From JAGWAJ01 sp965215155 (GTDB taxonomy: Bacteria > Acidobacteriota > Vicinamibacteria > Vicinamibacterales > UBA8438), in assembly GCA_965215155.1 (NCBI GenBank), contig CBDCCY010000002.1:248001-312000 (forward strand): a stretch of 64,000 bases of DNA, in the 5' to 3' direction. The position numbers and the translations under genes are program-made. Within the stretch, counting starts at the first letter, position 1; each line of letters starts with the position of its first letter. Below, in pieces: positions 26,310-33,950 of this stretch. The notes below the pieces were generated by a model that was given only the letters and a program-made list of their open reading frames with translations, was not told where the DNA came from and made no database searches.

Positions 26310-27469
26310 TAGTGTCCAACGCCTGAAGTTCTTGACCAGTAGAATCGGCTCGTGGTACGGTCGGCCCGGAAGCGAGGAGGGCCGTGCCGAACCATTACAC
26401 ACGAGAGGTCCCGGAGGTCTCGGACGCACAGCGCGAGGAACTGGAGGGTTGGCTGCGCCGGCGCAATACCGCGCAGGCTCTGGCCCTGAGGGCACGCATC
26501 GTGCTGCAGAGCGCCGCGGGACGGAGCGACCAGGTCGTGGCGCAGGCTCTGGGTACGACGCGGGCCACGGTCGGCAAGTGGCGGCGGCGGTTCCTGCGCA
26601 ACGGCTGCGACGGCTTGCTGGACGAACCACGGCCGGGCGCGCCGCGCCGGGTGTCGGACGAGGACGTCGAACGGGTCGTGGTCCGGACGCTGGAGACGAC
26701 CCCACGGGGGGCGACGCATTGGAGCCGGGAGTCGATGGCCCGAGCCTGCGGGCTGAGCGCTTCGACCGTCGGCCGCGTGTGGCGCGCGTTCGCGCTCAAG
26801 CCCCATCGCAGCGAGACCTTCAAGCTGTCGCGAGACCCGTTGTTCATCGAGAAAGTGCGCGATATCGTGGGGCTGTACCTGCATCCGCCGGAGCGAGCGG
26901 TGGTGCTGTTTGTGGATGAGAAGTCGCAGATCCAGGCGTTGAACCGTACCCAGCCGGTGTTGCCGATGCGTCCGGGAGCACCGGAGCAGCGGACACACGA
27001 CTATCGACGGCACGGCACGACCTCGTTGTTCGCGGCCCTGAACACCGCCACCGGCGAGGTGATCGGCAGGTGCTTTCGGAAGCACCGCTCGGTGGAGTTC
27101 AAGCGCTTCCTCGCCGTGATCGACAAGGCGGTGCCGCCCGACCTCGACATCCACCTGGTGCTGGACAACTACGGCACGCACAAGACGGCGATGATCCACG
27201 ACTGGCTGGCACGGCGTCCTCGGTATCACCTGCACTTCACGCCCACGAGCGCATCGTGGCTCAACCAGGTAGAGCGTTGGTTCGCCGAGATCACCCGGCA
27301 GCAGATCCGGCGTGGAACCCATCGCAGCACCCAAGCACTCGAGGCGGCGATCAAGGAGTACCTGGCGGTCTACAACGAAGACCCCAAGCCCTTCGTCTGG
27401 ACGAAGACCGCCGAGCAGATCGGAATCCCTGAAGCGTTACTGCTCACGTATTTCTGACGGTGCACACTA
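26310..27469 (+). mobile_element. IS630-family insertion sequence, intact copy
   Basis: The element lies between TA dinucleotides at 26310-26311 and 27468-27469, the expected IS630 target duplication. The target reads CTAG when restored. Imperfect terminal repeats start AGTGTCCAACG on the left and AGTGTGCACCG on the right (complement). It encodes one full transposase. The copy at 40101-41261 differs at only a handful of bases, so both are recent. The right-hand TA forms part of the stop codon of the primase-like gene. Confidence 0.9.
26384..27457 (+). CDS. IS630-family transposase
   Basis: A 357-aa DDE transposase. GTG 26384 is preceded by GAGGAGG. The N-terminal part has two helix-turn-helix motifs (SDQVVAQALGTTRATVGKWR and ARACGLSASTVGRVWRAF). 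The catalytic triad is visible: D178 in LFVDEKSQIQ, D261 in LVLDNYGTHK and E297 in SWLNQVERWF, a D-x35-E spacing typical of IS630/Tc1. The full length suggests activity. It is opposite in direction to the transfer operon. Confidence 0.95.
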   Translation: MPNHYTREVPEVSDAQREELEGWLRRRNTAQALALRARIVLQSAAGRSDQVVAQALGTTRATVGKWRRRFLRNGCDGLLDEPRPGAPRRVSDEDVERVVVRTLETTPRGATHWSRESMARACGLSASTVGRVWRAFALKPHRSETFKLSRDPLFIEKVRDIVGLYLHPPERAVVLFVDEKSQIQALNRTQPVLPMRPGAPEQRTHDYRRHGTTSLFAALNTATGEVIGRCFRKHRSVEFKRFLAVIDKAVPPDLDIHLVLDNYGTHKTAMIHDWLARRPRYHLHFTPTSASWLNQVERWFAEITRQQIRRGTHRSTQALEAAIKEYLAVYNEDPKPFVWTKTAEQIGIPEALLLTYF

Positions 27470-28429
27470 GCGGCCCGGCGACACCGGCCGCGCCGGGTGA
27501 CGGCGGCCGTACTCGGTATCCGGTTCCCGCACGCCGAGCGACCGGCACGCGCGAACGACGGTGCGCTCGGCGTAGTCCCGTGGGTTCGCCTTGTCGTCCC
27601 GGAACTCGGCGAGCTGCTGGATGAGAAGGCCCGGCGACTCCCCCGAGCGCAACGCGTCGATCACGCCGTGCCAGTCCGCCTCGGACTGCGACGCCGGCTG
27701 GCGCCGGCCACCGATGTAGCGCGCCGGCGCACGAGGCGGCGCGGCCTTCGGAACCGTGGCCGCCAGCGGCGTGGAGCGCGCGGGCACCACACGGCGGAAG
27801 GCCCTGGGCTCCCACCACTGGGAACCGGCGCCCTGCGGGTCGTACGCGGACCGGGGAACCCGCGCGACGCGCACGCCGCCGCGGTCCGGCTTGCAGTTGA
27901 TGAAGCCCGGCACCCGCATGACGCGCGTGACATCCACGACGGCCGGGTCGCCCTCGTACGCCGCGGCGAGCCGCCGGTTGGCCTCCTCGGCCCCGGCCAC
28001 CGTCCACGCCGCCGGGTCGACATGCCACAGGACCTGCCAGCGGCCGATCGACGAGCGGACGACCACGGCCGGCATCGGCACGCGCCCCGAACGCACGTCC
28101 CGCATCAGCCGGCCGACGCGCCCGTCGCCGTCGGTATCGAAGTCGACCTGCAGGCGCCGTACCTCCGCCACCTCGCGGCTCGAGCCCGGCACCGTCGGAT
28201 TGACGCCGCAGAACACGTCGCTGCCCGCCTCGTTCGCGGCGCGGAGCATCCGCTGACCGGAGGGATGGCACCAGTGGCCGGCAAGCCTGGAGAGCTGCCT
28301 CACCCCGGACCCAGGACGCTGGCGCAGGATGACCGTGGCGTGCTCCCCGGGGCTGAACAGCTCCGAGAACCACTCCACGGCGGCGCGGTGCCAGGTCGGT
28401 CGGCCCGACAGGAGCGGAGAGCGGCTCAC
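27467..28429 (-). CDS. RepB-like primase (archaeo-eukaryotic primase fold)
   Basis: First gene of the transfer operon. GTG 28429 is chosen, with a GGGAG/GAGGG stretch upstream, giving 320 aa. The family pattern is clear: LQVDFDTDGDGRV (metal-binding Asp pair), PMPAVVVRSSIGRWQVLWHV, AEEANRRLAAAYEGDPAVVD and TRVMRVPGFINCKPDRGG, the order seen in RepB-type plasmid primases. Such enzymes prime the complementary strand of plasmid or transferred DNA. The C-terminal ~70 residues include a short helical domain (LLIQQLAEFRDDK). The stop codon TAG is made with the TA of the adjacent IS element, yet the predicted pre-insertion sequence also reads TAG, so the protein is unchanged. Confidence 0.8.
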   Translation of the reverse strand: MSRSPLLSGRPTWHRAAVEWFSELFSPGEHATVILRQRPGSGVRQLSRLAGHWCHPSGQRMLRAANEAGSDVFCGVNPTVPGSSREVAEVRRLQVDFDTDGDGRVGRLMRDVRSGRVPMPAVVVRSSIGRWQVLWHVDPAAWTVAGAEEANRRLAAAYEGDPAVVDVTRVMRVPGFINCKPDRGGVRVARVPRSAYDPQGAGSQWWEPRAFRRVVPARSTPLAATVPKAAPPRAPARYIGGRRQPASQSEADWHGVIDALRSGESPGLLIQQLAEFRDDKANPRDYAERTVVRACRSLGVREPDTEYGRRHPARPVSPGR

Positions 28430-28621
28430 CGCCCTCTCCCGCCCGCCGCGCCGCGCGCAACGCGATCGGCGACGGCCAACGCAGCGGGGCCGGCGGCGGA
28501 GCAGTCCGGTTGCAGCACACGAACCGGTTATACGGCGAGGGGAGACGGGAAGGGGGCGGTTGTACCCCAAGCGGTAATCACTACCGGCTCGGGCCGAAAG
28601 TGCGCGCACCGGGCGCGCGGA
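28430..28621. promoter_or_regulatory. Upstream region of the transfer operon, with a 23-base motif shared with the excisionase region
   Basis: About 190 non-coding bases between the RDD gene and the primase gene, both on the minus strand. Positions 28560-28582 read TTGT, four variable bases, then CAAGCGGTAATCACT. Positions 33951-33973, upstream of the AlpA-like gene, match this with the same spacing and one change in the 15-base core. A shared operator for transfer and excision is a reasonable reading. No convincing -35/-10 pair was found. Confidence 0.4.
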
Positions 28622-29080
28622 TCAGGAGGAAGGAGGGCTGAAGATCGAGGAGTCGGGATCGACCACCACGACCGTGCCGGCCAAGTGATCGTGGAGCGCG
28701 CGCCGCCGCTCGTCGAGCACCGCGACGCCGAACAGGAGCCCGCGGCCGAACAGCAGTTGGAGGACCTTCGCGACGTAGCGGACCGAGCACCACAGCGCGT
28801 CGCCGGAGCCGGCGACCCGCAGGCCCGCGCCCATCTTACCCACGGTCCGCCCGCCCAGCCGGGTCTCACAGAACACGAAGTAGACCCAGCCGCCGACGAA
28901 CATCGACGCGGGATAGAGCCCGGAAGGAGGCGCCAGACCGATGCCCTCGACCAACACCACGCGCAGCGCCTCCTCCACCGCGAGCCCGATCGCGGTCACG
29001 ACGACAAAGTCGGCCCCGGCCGCCAGCAGGCGCGCGCGAAGCGGCGCCGCGGCCAGCCTGCTCTCCGCTCTCGCCTCCAC
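28622..29080 (-). CDS. RDD-family membrane protein
   Basis: A 152-aa protein with two to three membrane segments and the family signature: an acidic residue in the first helix (AGADFVVVTAIGLAVEEAL), GGRTVGKMGAGLRV, CSVRYVAKVLQLLFGRGLLF and the closing DERRRALHDHLAGTVVV. RDD proteins are small integral membrane proteins of mostly unknown role, some linked to ion transport. It may be a cargo gene; it is separated from the transfer operon by 190 bases. The family call is firm. Confidence 0.85.
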   Translation of the reverse strand: MEARAESRLAAAPLRARLLAAGADFVVVTAIGLAVEEALRVVLVEGIGLAPPSGLYPASMFVGGWVYFVFCETRLGGRTVGKMGAGLRVAGSGDALWCSVRYVAKVLQLLFGRGLLFGVAVLDERRRALHDHLAGTVVVVDPDSSIFSPPSS

Positions 29081-29398
29081 ATCGAGCCTCCAGCCACCGC
29101 TCGGGTCCCCGTCCAGCCATTATCCCCGGCGGTCCGGTCCGCACAAGTCCGCGTCCGGGAGACGCGCGCCGGCTCCCTCCCGCAACGCGCGCCGGGCCGT
29201 TGCCCGCGAGCCTTCCCGCGGGCCTGGGGGCCAACCCCGGGGGCCTACCCCGAGGCAGGAACACCCCGAGAATCGAGACCCGCCGGATTCCGGAGCTCCC
29301 GACCCTCGGGAGCCACGAGACACAAGTCCCTTTCCGACAGGCGCTTACCGCGAAACACGAGATCCCCGGGGGCCAGCCCCGAGACTGTTCCGAGTTAC

Positions 29399-29491
29399 CC
29401 TGAGCGACCCCGGTCCGGGCCGTAAGACTCCCGGCCCCCAAGGCGTTGGGGGCCGGGAGTCTCACTCCCGAACCAACCGGGGTCGCTCAGG
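29399..29491. terminator. Nested perfect palindrome (possible two-way terminator or structured site)
   Basis: Outer arms of 16 bases, CCTGAGCGACCCCGGT at 29399-29414 and its exact complement at 29476-29491, enclose an inner 17-base stem (29425-29441 with 29446-29462) with a four-base loop. No T-run follows, so it is not a textbook terminator. The outer arm shares GAGCGACCnCG with the palindrome at 39926-40011. Confidence 0.5.
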
Positions 29492-29787
29492 GTCCATTCT
29501 TCCTTGCAGGAAGGCTCTAGGCGCCGCGGCGCGCAGGCGAACGGGGCGCCGTTCAGAAGTCCCGCTGGCGCGGCAGGATCTCCACGGCCGCGAGCAGCCC
29601 GTCCAGGCCGCACGCCCTCCCAGGATCCGCGACCCGGCAGCGGCACCGCTCGCAACGCGTCGAATCGACGCACGCTTGATGTACGCATCGAGCAACTGCA
29701 GCCGAGCAGACTCGATACTGACGCATGCGCGCAACGCGGCAACACCCTCGACAGCGGGAAAGCCCGCGTTGCGGCAACGCGCGCACG

Positions 29788-29846
29788 CGTCAACTGACGG
29801 ACACATCAGCAACGCACACGTCAAGTGACGTCCACGTCAAATGACG
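29788..29846. promoter_or_regulatory. Three CGTCAAnTGACG palindromes, candidate ParA/partner operator or partition site
   Basis: Copies at 29788-29799, 29819-29830 and 29835-29846 each read CGTCA, two bases, TGACG. They end 20 bases before the parA ATG (29867). Palindromic repeats at this spot are typical operator and centromere sites for ParA/ribbon-helix-helix partition pairs. They also argue for the inner ATG, since a longer parA frame would run through two of the repeats. Confidence 0.65.
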
Positions 29847-29866
29847 CACGCGCGCCGGAGCATCCG

Positions 29867-30574
29867 ATGACAGACATCCACGCCGCAAAGCAAACGCGCT
29901 CTTCGGATTCCCGACGGCCCCGGGTGGTCAGCGTGCTGTCGCAGAAGGGCGGCACGGGGAAGACGACGCTGTCGTGCGCCCTCGCGGCCCTGGCCTCCCG
30001 GGCCGGAACCGCGACCGCCGTCCTCGACCTCGACCCGCAGGCCTCGGCGGCGAAGTGGCACGACCTCCGGCGGGCCAACGGCGAGGAGGACCCGCCCGTC
30101 TTCGCGACGCCGAGCAGCAGGATGCAGGCGCTCGTCGACGCCCTCGGCCGGGACGGGGCGGAGCTGATCGTCACCGACACCGCGCCGCACTCGGGCGCCG
30201 ACGCGGTGATCGTCGCCCGGCTGAGCGACCACATCCTCATACCGCTCCAGCCCAGCTTCCCCGACCTTGCCGCCATCACGCGGACGATCGACATCGCGGA
30301 GCTCGCGAAGACCCCGGCGACCATCGTGCTCAACCTCGCGCTCGTCAACCACCCCAGCGCCGACGACGCGCGGACCGTCATCGAGAGCACGGCCGCGGCG
30401 GCCGCGCCGGTCGTGCTGCACCGGCGCGTGGCGCACGTCAACAGCTTCAACGTGGGGCACTGCGCAGCCGAGTACCAGCCCGCCGGGAAGGCAGCCAGCG
30501 AGCTCCGCGCCCTCTTCGGATGGCTGCAGGGCGCCGGCATCATCCCGGCCGCCAGAAAGGGGCCGGCGGCATGA
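29867..30574 (+). CDS. parA: ParA-family partition ATPase
   Basis: A 235-aa ParA with the deviant Walker A KGGTGKTT at residues 27-34, then VLDLDPQASAAKWHD (Walker A') and ELIVTDTAPHSGADAVIV (Walker B region). ParA binds DNA non-specifically and moves plasmid copies apart. ATG 29867 was chosen over an upstream GTG (29825) because GGAG lies seven bases before it and because the palindromes end just upstream. Short N-terminus means a type Ib-like ParA, which usually pairs with a small ribbon-helix-helix protein, and one follows. This argues for stable plasmid-like inheritance of the element. Confidence 0.9.
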   Translation: MTDIHAAKQTRSSDSRRPRVVSVLSQKGGTGKTTLSCALAALASRAGTATAVLDLDPQASAAKWHDLRRANGEEDPPVFATPSSRMQALVDALGRDGAELIVTDTAPHSGADAVIVARLSDHILIPLQPSFPDLAAITRTIDIAELAKTPATIVLNLALVNHPSADDARTVIESTAAAAAPVVLHRRVAHVNSFNVGHCAAEYQPAGKAASELRALFGWLQGAGIIPAARKGPAA

Positions 30575-30867
30575 CAACCACGCCGCCACGGCGCACCGGG
30601 CTCGCCAGCGCCTGGTCCCAGACGCACCGGCGCGTGGTCGGCGACCAGCGCCCGGCTCCACCCGATCCGCCCGGCAAGGCCGAGGACGCGGAAGCGCCGG
30701 CGGCGCCGGCCGCGGCCGACGGCCGGAACTGGAAGTACCTGAGCGCGCGGCTGCCGGCCGACGTCCACAAGACGCTCCGGCGACTCAGCGTCGAGAAGGA
30801 GATCAGCCTGCAGGCCATGGTGGTCGAGGCGCTCAGAGCCTACGTCGAGCAACACGAGGAGATGTGA
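30571..30867 (+). CDS. Ribbon-helix-helix partition partner (ParG-like)
   Basis: A 98-aa protein whose ATG overlaps the parA stop (ATGA). The first ~48 residues are polar and disordered-looking (Pro/Ala-rich). The last ~45 form a ribbon-helix-helix: YLSARLPADVHKTLRRLSVE, then ISLQAMVVEALRAYVEQH. That is the plan of ParG-like centromere-binding proteins. It probably binds the CGTCAAnTGACG palindromes upstream and represses the operon. Confidence 0.75.
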   Translation: MTTTPPRRTGLASAWSQTHRRVVGDQRPAPPDPPGKAEDAEAPAAPAAADGRNWKYLSARLPADVHKTLRRLSVEKEISLQAMVVEALRAYVEQHEEM

Positions 30868-30870
30868 AAG

Positions 30871-31527
30871 ATGTCCCGATGGAACGCCCCGAAGCTGACG
30901 CAAGGCGCCGTGATGGCGATCCTGGTCGCCGCAACCGGCACGGCCCTGGCGTGGCTCGCCCACGCCCCTGAACGCGGCGCGACGCCGCCCCAGCCCCCGG
31001 TGCCGCCAGCCACGGTGCCGCCGCTCGGCGCCCCTCGCCCGGGTCCGGCCCCGGGCGAGCCGGCTCTCCCGGCAGCCGCGCCGCGAGGCGGCAACGACCC
31101 GGCCGCTGCCGACCCGGGCCTCGCCGACGCCGAGCCGACCGAATCTGCGCCGCCGGCGCACACGTCGCCCTGGCGCGTGCTCGACGCGGACACGTACTCC
31201 CTGACCCCCGCGACAGTCCCGCTGCATGCGCGCCTCCCGGGCGCCTACGAGTGGCCCCTGCCCGCCATCGACCGGCTCGAGCCCATCTGCTTCCACCGGC
31301 CGGACGGACCCGCCCACCTCGGCATCATGCAGGCGGATGGACGCCTGTACCACTGGGGCGAGGAACGCAGGTTCCTCCAGGAGCACCTCGACGCCGCCAG
31401 CATCGACTCGCGCGAGATCCGAACCGTCGCCGACCCCGGGGCGTTCATGCAGCCGCTACGGGCCGCGGCCCATGCGGCTTGCGAACGCAGCCTGCCGGGC
31501 GCGGACACGCCGGACGCCCAGGGATAG
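30871..31527 (+). CDS. Membrane-anchored hypothetical protein downstream of par genes
   Basis: A 218-aa frame three bases after the partner gene. It has one N-terminal membrane helix (residues ~12-30), a ~60-residue Pro/Ala-rich linker, then a domain with SPWRVLDADTYSLTP, EPICFHRPDGPAHLGIMQ and DGRLYHWGEERRFLQEHL, ending after a Cys-containing helix. No family is recognised. A 45-base stretch of this gene (31167-31211) recurs in inverted form at 34126-34170, where a short frame still reads PWRVLDADTCSLTP, which suggests a decayed second copy. Confidence 0.6.
   Translation: MSRWNAPKLTQGAVMAILVAATGTALAWLAHAPERGATPPQPPVPPATVPPLGAPRPGPAPGEPALPAAAPRGGNDPAAADPGLADAEPTESAPPAHTSPWRVLDADTYSLTPATVPLHARLPGAYEWPLPAIDRLEPICFHRPDGPAHLGIMQADGRLYHWGEERRFLQEHLDAASIDSREIRTVADPGAFMQPLRAAAHAACERSLPGADTPDAQG
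31167..31211 (+). repeat. 45-base inverted duplicate, left copy (partner 34126-34170)
   Basis: The two copies match at 43 of 45 bases in opposite orientation and enclose repA, the ribbon-helix-helix gene and the excisionase genes (about 3 kb). The left copy lies within an intact coding frame, the right one does not. Homology of this length could support inversion of the interval. Confidence 0.7.
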
Positions 31528-31752
31528 GCCAACCCCCGGCGGCCGGACACCGGCGACGCGCACTCGCCGGCGAGCTGCACGGCGAGCGCCGGGGCGCCGA
31601 TCGGACGCACGGTCCGCCGCAGCCCGGGGACGTGCAGCACCGAAGGGGAAACCCGCGGGACGCAAGACCCCCCCTGTGCATCCGCCCGCGCACCGCACCG
31701 CCGGCGCGGATGCCACGACCGCGAGAGGCCCATCCACAGCGTGAGGCGCCAA

Positions 31753-31888
31753 CTACTTGTACGGTCTCTGACTACTTGAAGCTCTGGCTACTTGTACGTA
31801 CGGGGGGGCGTTTATGCGGGCTCGAGAGCGCCCTGGGGGGGCGTTTATGCGGGCGCCTTCCGCGACAGCGGGGGGGCGTTTATGCGGG
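31753..31888. repeat. Iteron-like repeats, candidate replication origin
   Basis: Three copies of GGGGGGGCGTTTATGCGGG lie at 31802-31820, 31835-31853 and 31870-31888, spaced 33 and 35 bases apart, about three helical turns. Just to the left are three CTACTTG copies (31753, 31772, 31788) in a locally AT-richer stretch. The block sits 15 bases from the end of the RepA-like gene. Iterons next to a rep gene and an AT-rich stretch are the standard plasmid origin layout. Confidence 0.65.
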
Positions 31889-31902
31889 GAAATCCCCGGG
31901 AT

Positions 31903-32955
31903 TCACACCGCTTCTGTGGAAACCGCCGGAGAGACGCGCGGCGGCGACGGACGCAGGACGAGAAACCCCCTCGGCGTCAAGTACGACAGCTGGGGCCAGG
32001 CGATCCTGATCTTGCCGAGCTCACGCAGCGCGTCCTTGCGGAAGTCCTTGACGGACTGCCGGAGCTCCAGCTCCGGACGGAGCGCGAACTGCCGGTACAC
32101 CTGCCGCCACGTGAGCCTCAGCGGGCGATCGAGGCGGAACAGCCTGTAGGTCAGCCACAGGTACAGGTCGAGACCGAGGGAGCTGCGCCTGAGCTCCCGG
32201 AGCACGTGAAGGTCGATCGGGACGGGCGCGGCCAGGATCTCGTTGAACAGATCGTGCCCGAGCACGATCGTGCTGTCCCACGAGACCGGCTCGTCGGAGC
32301 GCCGCGGGCTCCACCACAGCCTCATGTCCGTCGTGATGCGATCCGCGACCGTGTGCGCGCCCTGCGGCAGGTCCTCGGTCAGCTCAACCGACGCGCGGAA
32401 CAACCGCGTCATCTGCTCGCGCAGACGCGTCCGGATCCCGTAGCGGCCCGCGCTGTCGCTCGACTGCACGCCGAGCCGCCGCATGAACTCCGCCAGCGAG
32501 CGGCCCAGGACGAGCCGCCGCGAGCGGGTTCTCACCGCCTCCGTGCAGAGCCACGCGAGGATCAGTCTCGGCAGCACCCCGAACGGCAGCCGCGGCTCCG
32601 GACCGCCCGCGATCACTACCAACGCGTACCGACCGTTCCGCCGGACGTAGTGGGTGAGCTTGCCGGGATCGGTCCGGGGCAGCGTGCAGAGCGCCAGCAG
32701 ACGCACCATGAACCCGACGTCGGGCCGGCTGTCGGCCACCCGGATCAGGCCGTCGATCTGATCGTCGCGGGTCCAGCGGCTGGCACGCGGCGCGGGGAGC
32801 GCCGCTTCGTGTCGAGCGGGTACGCCGCCGGGACCTGACTCGGACGGCGGTTCAGCGAGGACACCGGACGCCCTGGAGAGTGTCTCGCCAGGCCCCGCCG
32901 AAACGCCGGGGCGCCCGGACCGCCGCGCGGAGGGGGCGGTCAATCTCGAAGACAT
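31903..32955 (-). CDS. repA: Plasmid replication initiator, RepA (RepA_C type)
   Basis: From ATG 32955 the protein has 350 aa; the frame is open to GTG 33138, but the added ~60 residues are low-complexity and neither start has a clear ribosome site. The family core is well kept: KLTHYVRRNGRYALVVIAGG, LPFGVLPRLILAWLCTEAVR, LVLGRSLAEFMRRLGV, GIRTRLREQMTRLF, then LDLYLWLTYRLFRLDRPLRL. These proteins bind iterons and start plasmid replication. The adjacent repeats (31802-31888) are the likely binding sites. Its presence in an integrase-bearing element means the element is, or was, able to replicate on its own. Confidence 0.88.
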   Translation of the reverse strand: MSSRLTAPSARRSGRPGVSAGPGETLSRASGVLAEPPSESGPGGVPARHEAALPAPRASRWTRDDQIDGLIRVADSRPDVGFMVRLLALCTLPRTDPGKLTHYVRRNGRYALVVIAGGPEPRLPFGVLPRLILAWLCTEAVRTRSRRLVLGRSLAEFMRRLGVQSSDSAGRYGIRTRLREQMTRLFRASVELTEDLPQGAHTVADRITTDMRLWWSPRRSDEPVSWDSTIVLGHDLFNEILAAPVPIDLHVLRELRRSSLGLDLYLWLTYRLFRLDRPLRLTWRQVYRQFALRPELELRQSVKDFRKDALRELGKIRIAWPQLSYLTPRGFLVLRPSPPRVSPAVSTEAV

Positions 32956-33261
32956 GACCAGCGCGCCGCAATGCTCGCCTCGGCTGTCGAGGTCGGAACC
33001 CGAAGACCACTCGCCGCCCACACCCGTCGCCGAGGGCGGCCACTCCAACACGAGGGTCGCGGCGCGCGCGACCCCGCCAGGCGCGCAGTCCTTCGGCGGT
33101 TCGGCCCCGCCAGCGGCCCGGGTCGCGTCATCGTCCACCGCCCGCTTTCCGGCTCCCGGCTGCGACGAGCCGCATGCCGCGCCGCCGCACGCGGACGGCG
33201 GCGCCGGGGCAGTTCCTGGTGCGAGACGCGACGGCCGCGGGGGGCGATATCCCCGGCCGCC

Positions 33262-33489
33262 CTACGGGGCTTTCTTTCCCTCGGACCGCGCTCGCCGCTC
33301 GAGCTGGACCAGGCCCAGCTTGATGGCGTTGCGCAGAATCACGCCCGGCTTGAGGTTGGTGCTGGTCGCCACCTGCCGCACCCGCTCGTACCAATAGGCC
33401 GACAACGCGACCGAGCGTCTGACCGTATAGCATTTCCGCTTGTCCGCCGCGGGATCGGGGTCGTGCAGCGCATCGTTCGGATCTTCCAT
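33262..33489 (-). CDS. Small ribbon-helix-helix-like protein
   Basis: A 75-aa frame with AAGGAG seven bases before ATG 33489. The core CYTVRRSVALSAYWYERVRQ, then ATSTNLKPGVILRNAIKLGL, has the strand-helix-helix pattern of CopG/Arc-like DNA-binding proteins. It lies between repA and the AlpA-like genes on the same strand, so it could regulate copy number or excision. Its partner and site are unknown. Confidence 0.65.
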   Translation of the reverse strand: MEDPNDALHDPDPAADKRKCYTVRRSVALSAYWYERVRQVATSTNLKPGVILRNAIKLGLVQLERRARSEGKKAP

Positions 33490-33509
33490 GCGTCACTCCT
33501 TCGCAACCC

Positions 33510-33619
33510 GGAGAACTCCCGCGTGCAGCGCCGGCGCCGCGGTCGAGCATCTTCCGGACGGTTCGCCGGCGGAACGTCCGGCGGATCGCTACCTCCCGGA
33601 CGGTCGAGAGCCGGACCAT
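33510..33619 (-). pseudogene. Degenerate second AlpA-like excisionase fragment
   Basis: From ATG 33619 the frame reads MVRLSTVREVAIRRTFRRRT, then VRKMLDRGA, which matches the start of the AlpA-like gene (MAQLLTVRAVAAQLAVSRSS, then VYKMLEGGV) at about half of the positions. It then runs into unrelated Gly/Ser/Arg-rich sequence and, in another frame, over the ribbon-helix-helix gene. It looks like a truncated tandem duplicate. The 30-base overlap with the intact copy is notable. Confidence 0.4.
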
Positions 33620-33846
33620 CGCCCGGTTTCTCCCGCCGCCAGGACACGGCAGTGTCCGCGATGCTCACCGTCGCATCTGTGCGCTTCGACCCACTCGTCG
33701 ACCACCTCCTGCGGCCAGCGCGGGCTGCCGTTGGGCAGTCGTACCGGCGCCTGCGGGAACACGCCGCCCTCGAGCATCTTGTAGACACTCGACCGGGAAA
33801 CCGCGAGCTGGGCCGCTACCGCCCGGACCGTCAAGAGCTGCGCCAT
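33589..33846 (-). CDS. AlpA/excisionase-like regulator
   Basis: An 85-aa protein with a winged-helix DNA-binding motif: LLTVRAVAAQLAVSRSSVYK, followed by MLEGGVFPQAPVRLPNGSPR and WPQEVVDEWVEAH, the AlpA/Xis layout. AlpA-type proteins activate excision by P4-like integrases, and such an integrase lies 1.3 kb away. A 23-base motif shared with the transfer-operon upstream region lies about 105 bases before the start, which suggests joint control of excision and transfer. Confidence 0.8.
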   Translation of the reverse strand: MAQLLTVRAVAAQLAVSRSSVYKMLEGGVFPQAPVRLPNGSPRWPQEVVDEWVEAHRCDGEHRGHCRVLAAGETGRWSGSRPSGR

Positions 33847-33950
33847 CGCTGAACCCCTCCGTCGTCACGGCGCGCCGACGCCCGCGCCGGCGGGCTGCCG
33901 AATCAGCCGCACACGGCGGTTGTAGCAGGTTCCCCAATGAGAATCGGGCC

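Larger units (their letters stand above)
29081..29866. other. 786-base non-coding region upstream of parA
   Basis: No credible gene is seen here. It holds a short hairpin (GCTCCCGA/TCGGGAGC, 29295-29313), a large nested palindrome (29399-29491) and three CGTCAAnTGACG palindromes just before parA. It also holds repeats of a GGGGGCC-type motif around 29225-29250. The density of symmetric sequence suggests a control, partition or termination region, possibly including oriT, which was not identified. Confidence 0.5.

Noticed and set aside
28527..28555. A sigma-70 promoter for the transfer operon using TATAAC on the minus strand at 28532-28527
   Set aside because: No acceptable -35 element lies 16-18 bases upstream; the -10 match alone is not enough.
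29425..29462. A standard rho-independent terminator
   Set aside because: The stem is strong but no run of T follows on either strand; kept only as a structured element.
28866..29465. A 199-codon minus-strand frame upstream of the RDD gene
   Set aside because: It crosses the nested palindrome and has biased composition without any domain; the shorter RDD frame explains the coding part.
31802..31888. CRISPR array
   Set aside because: Only three short G-rich repeats with 14-16-base spacers and no cas genes; iterons beside repA explain them better.
33128..33619. A 163-codon minus-strand frame covering the ribbon-helix-helix gene
   Set aside because: Only the first ~30 codons resemble a protein family (AlpA). 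The rest is out of frame with a better-supported gene that has its own ribosome site.
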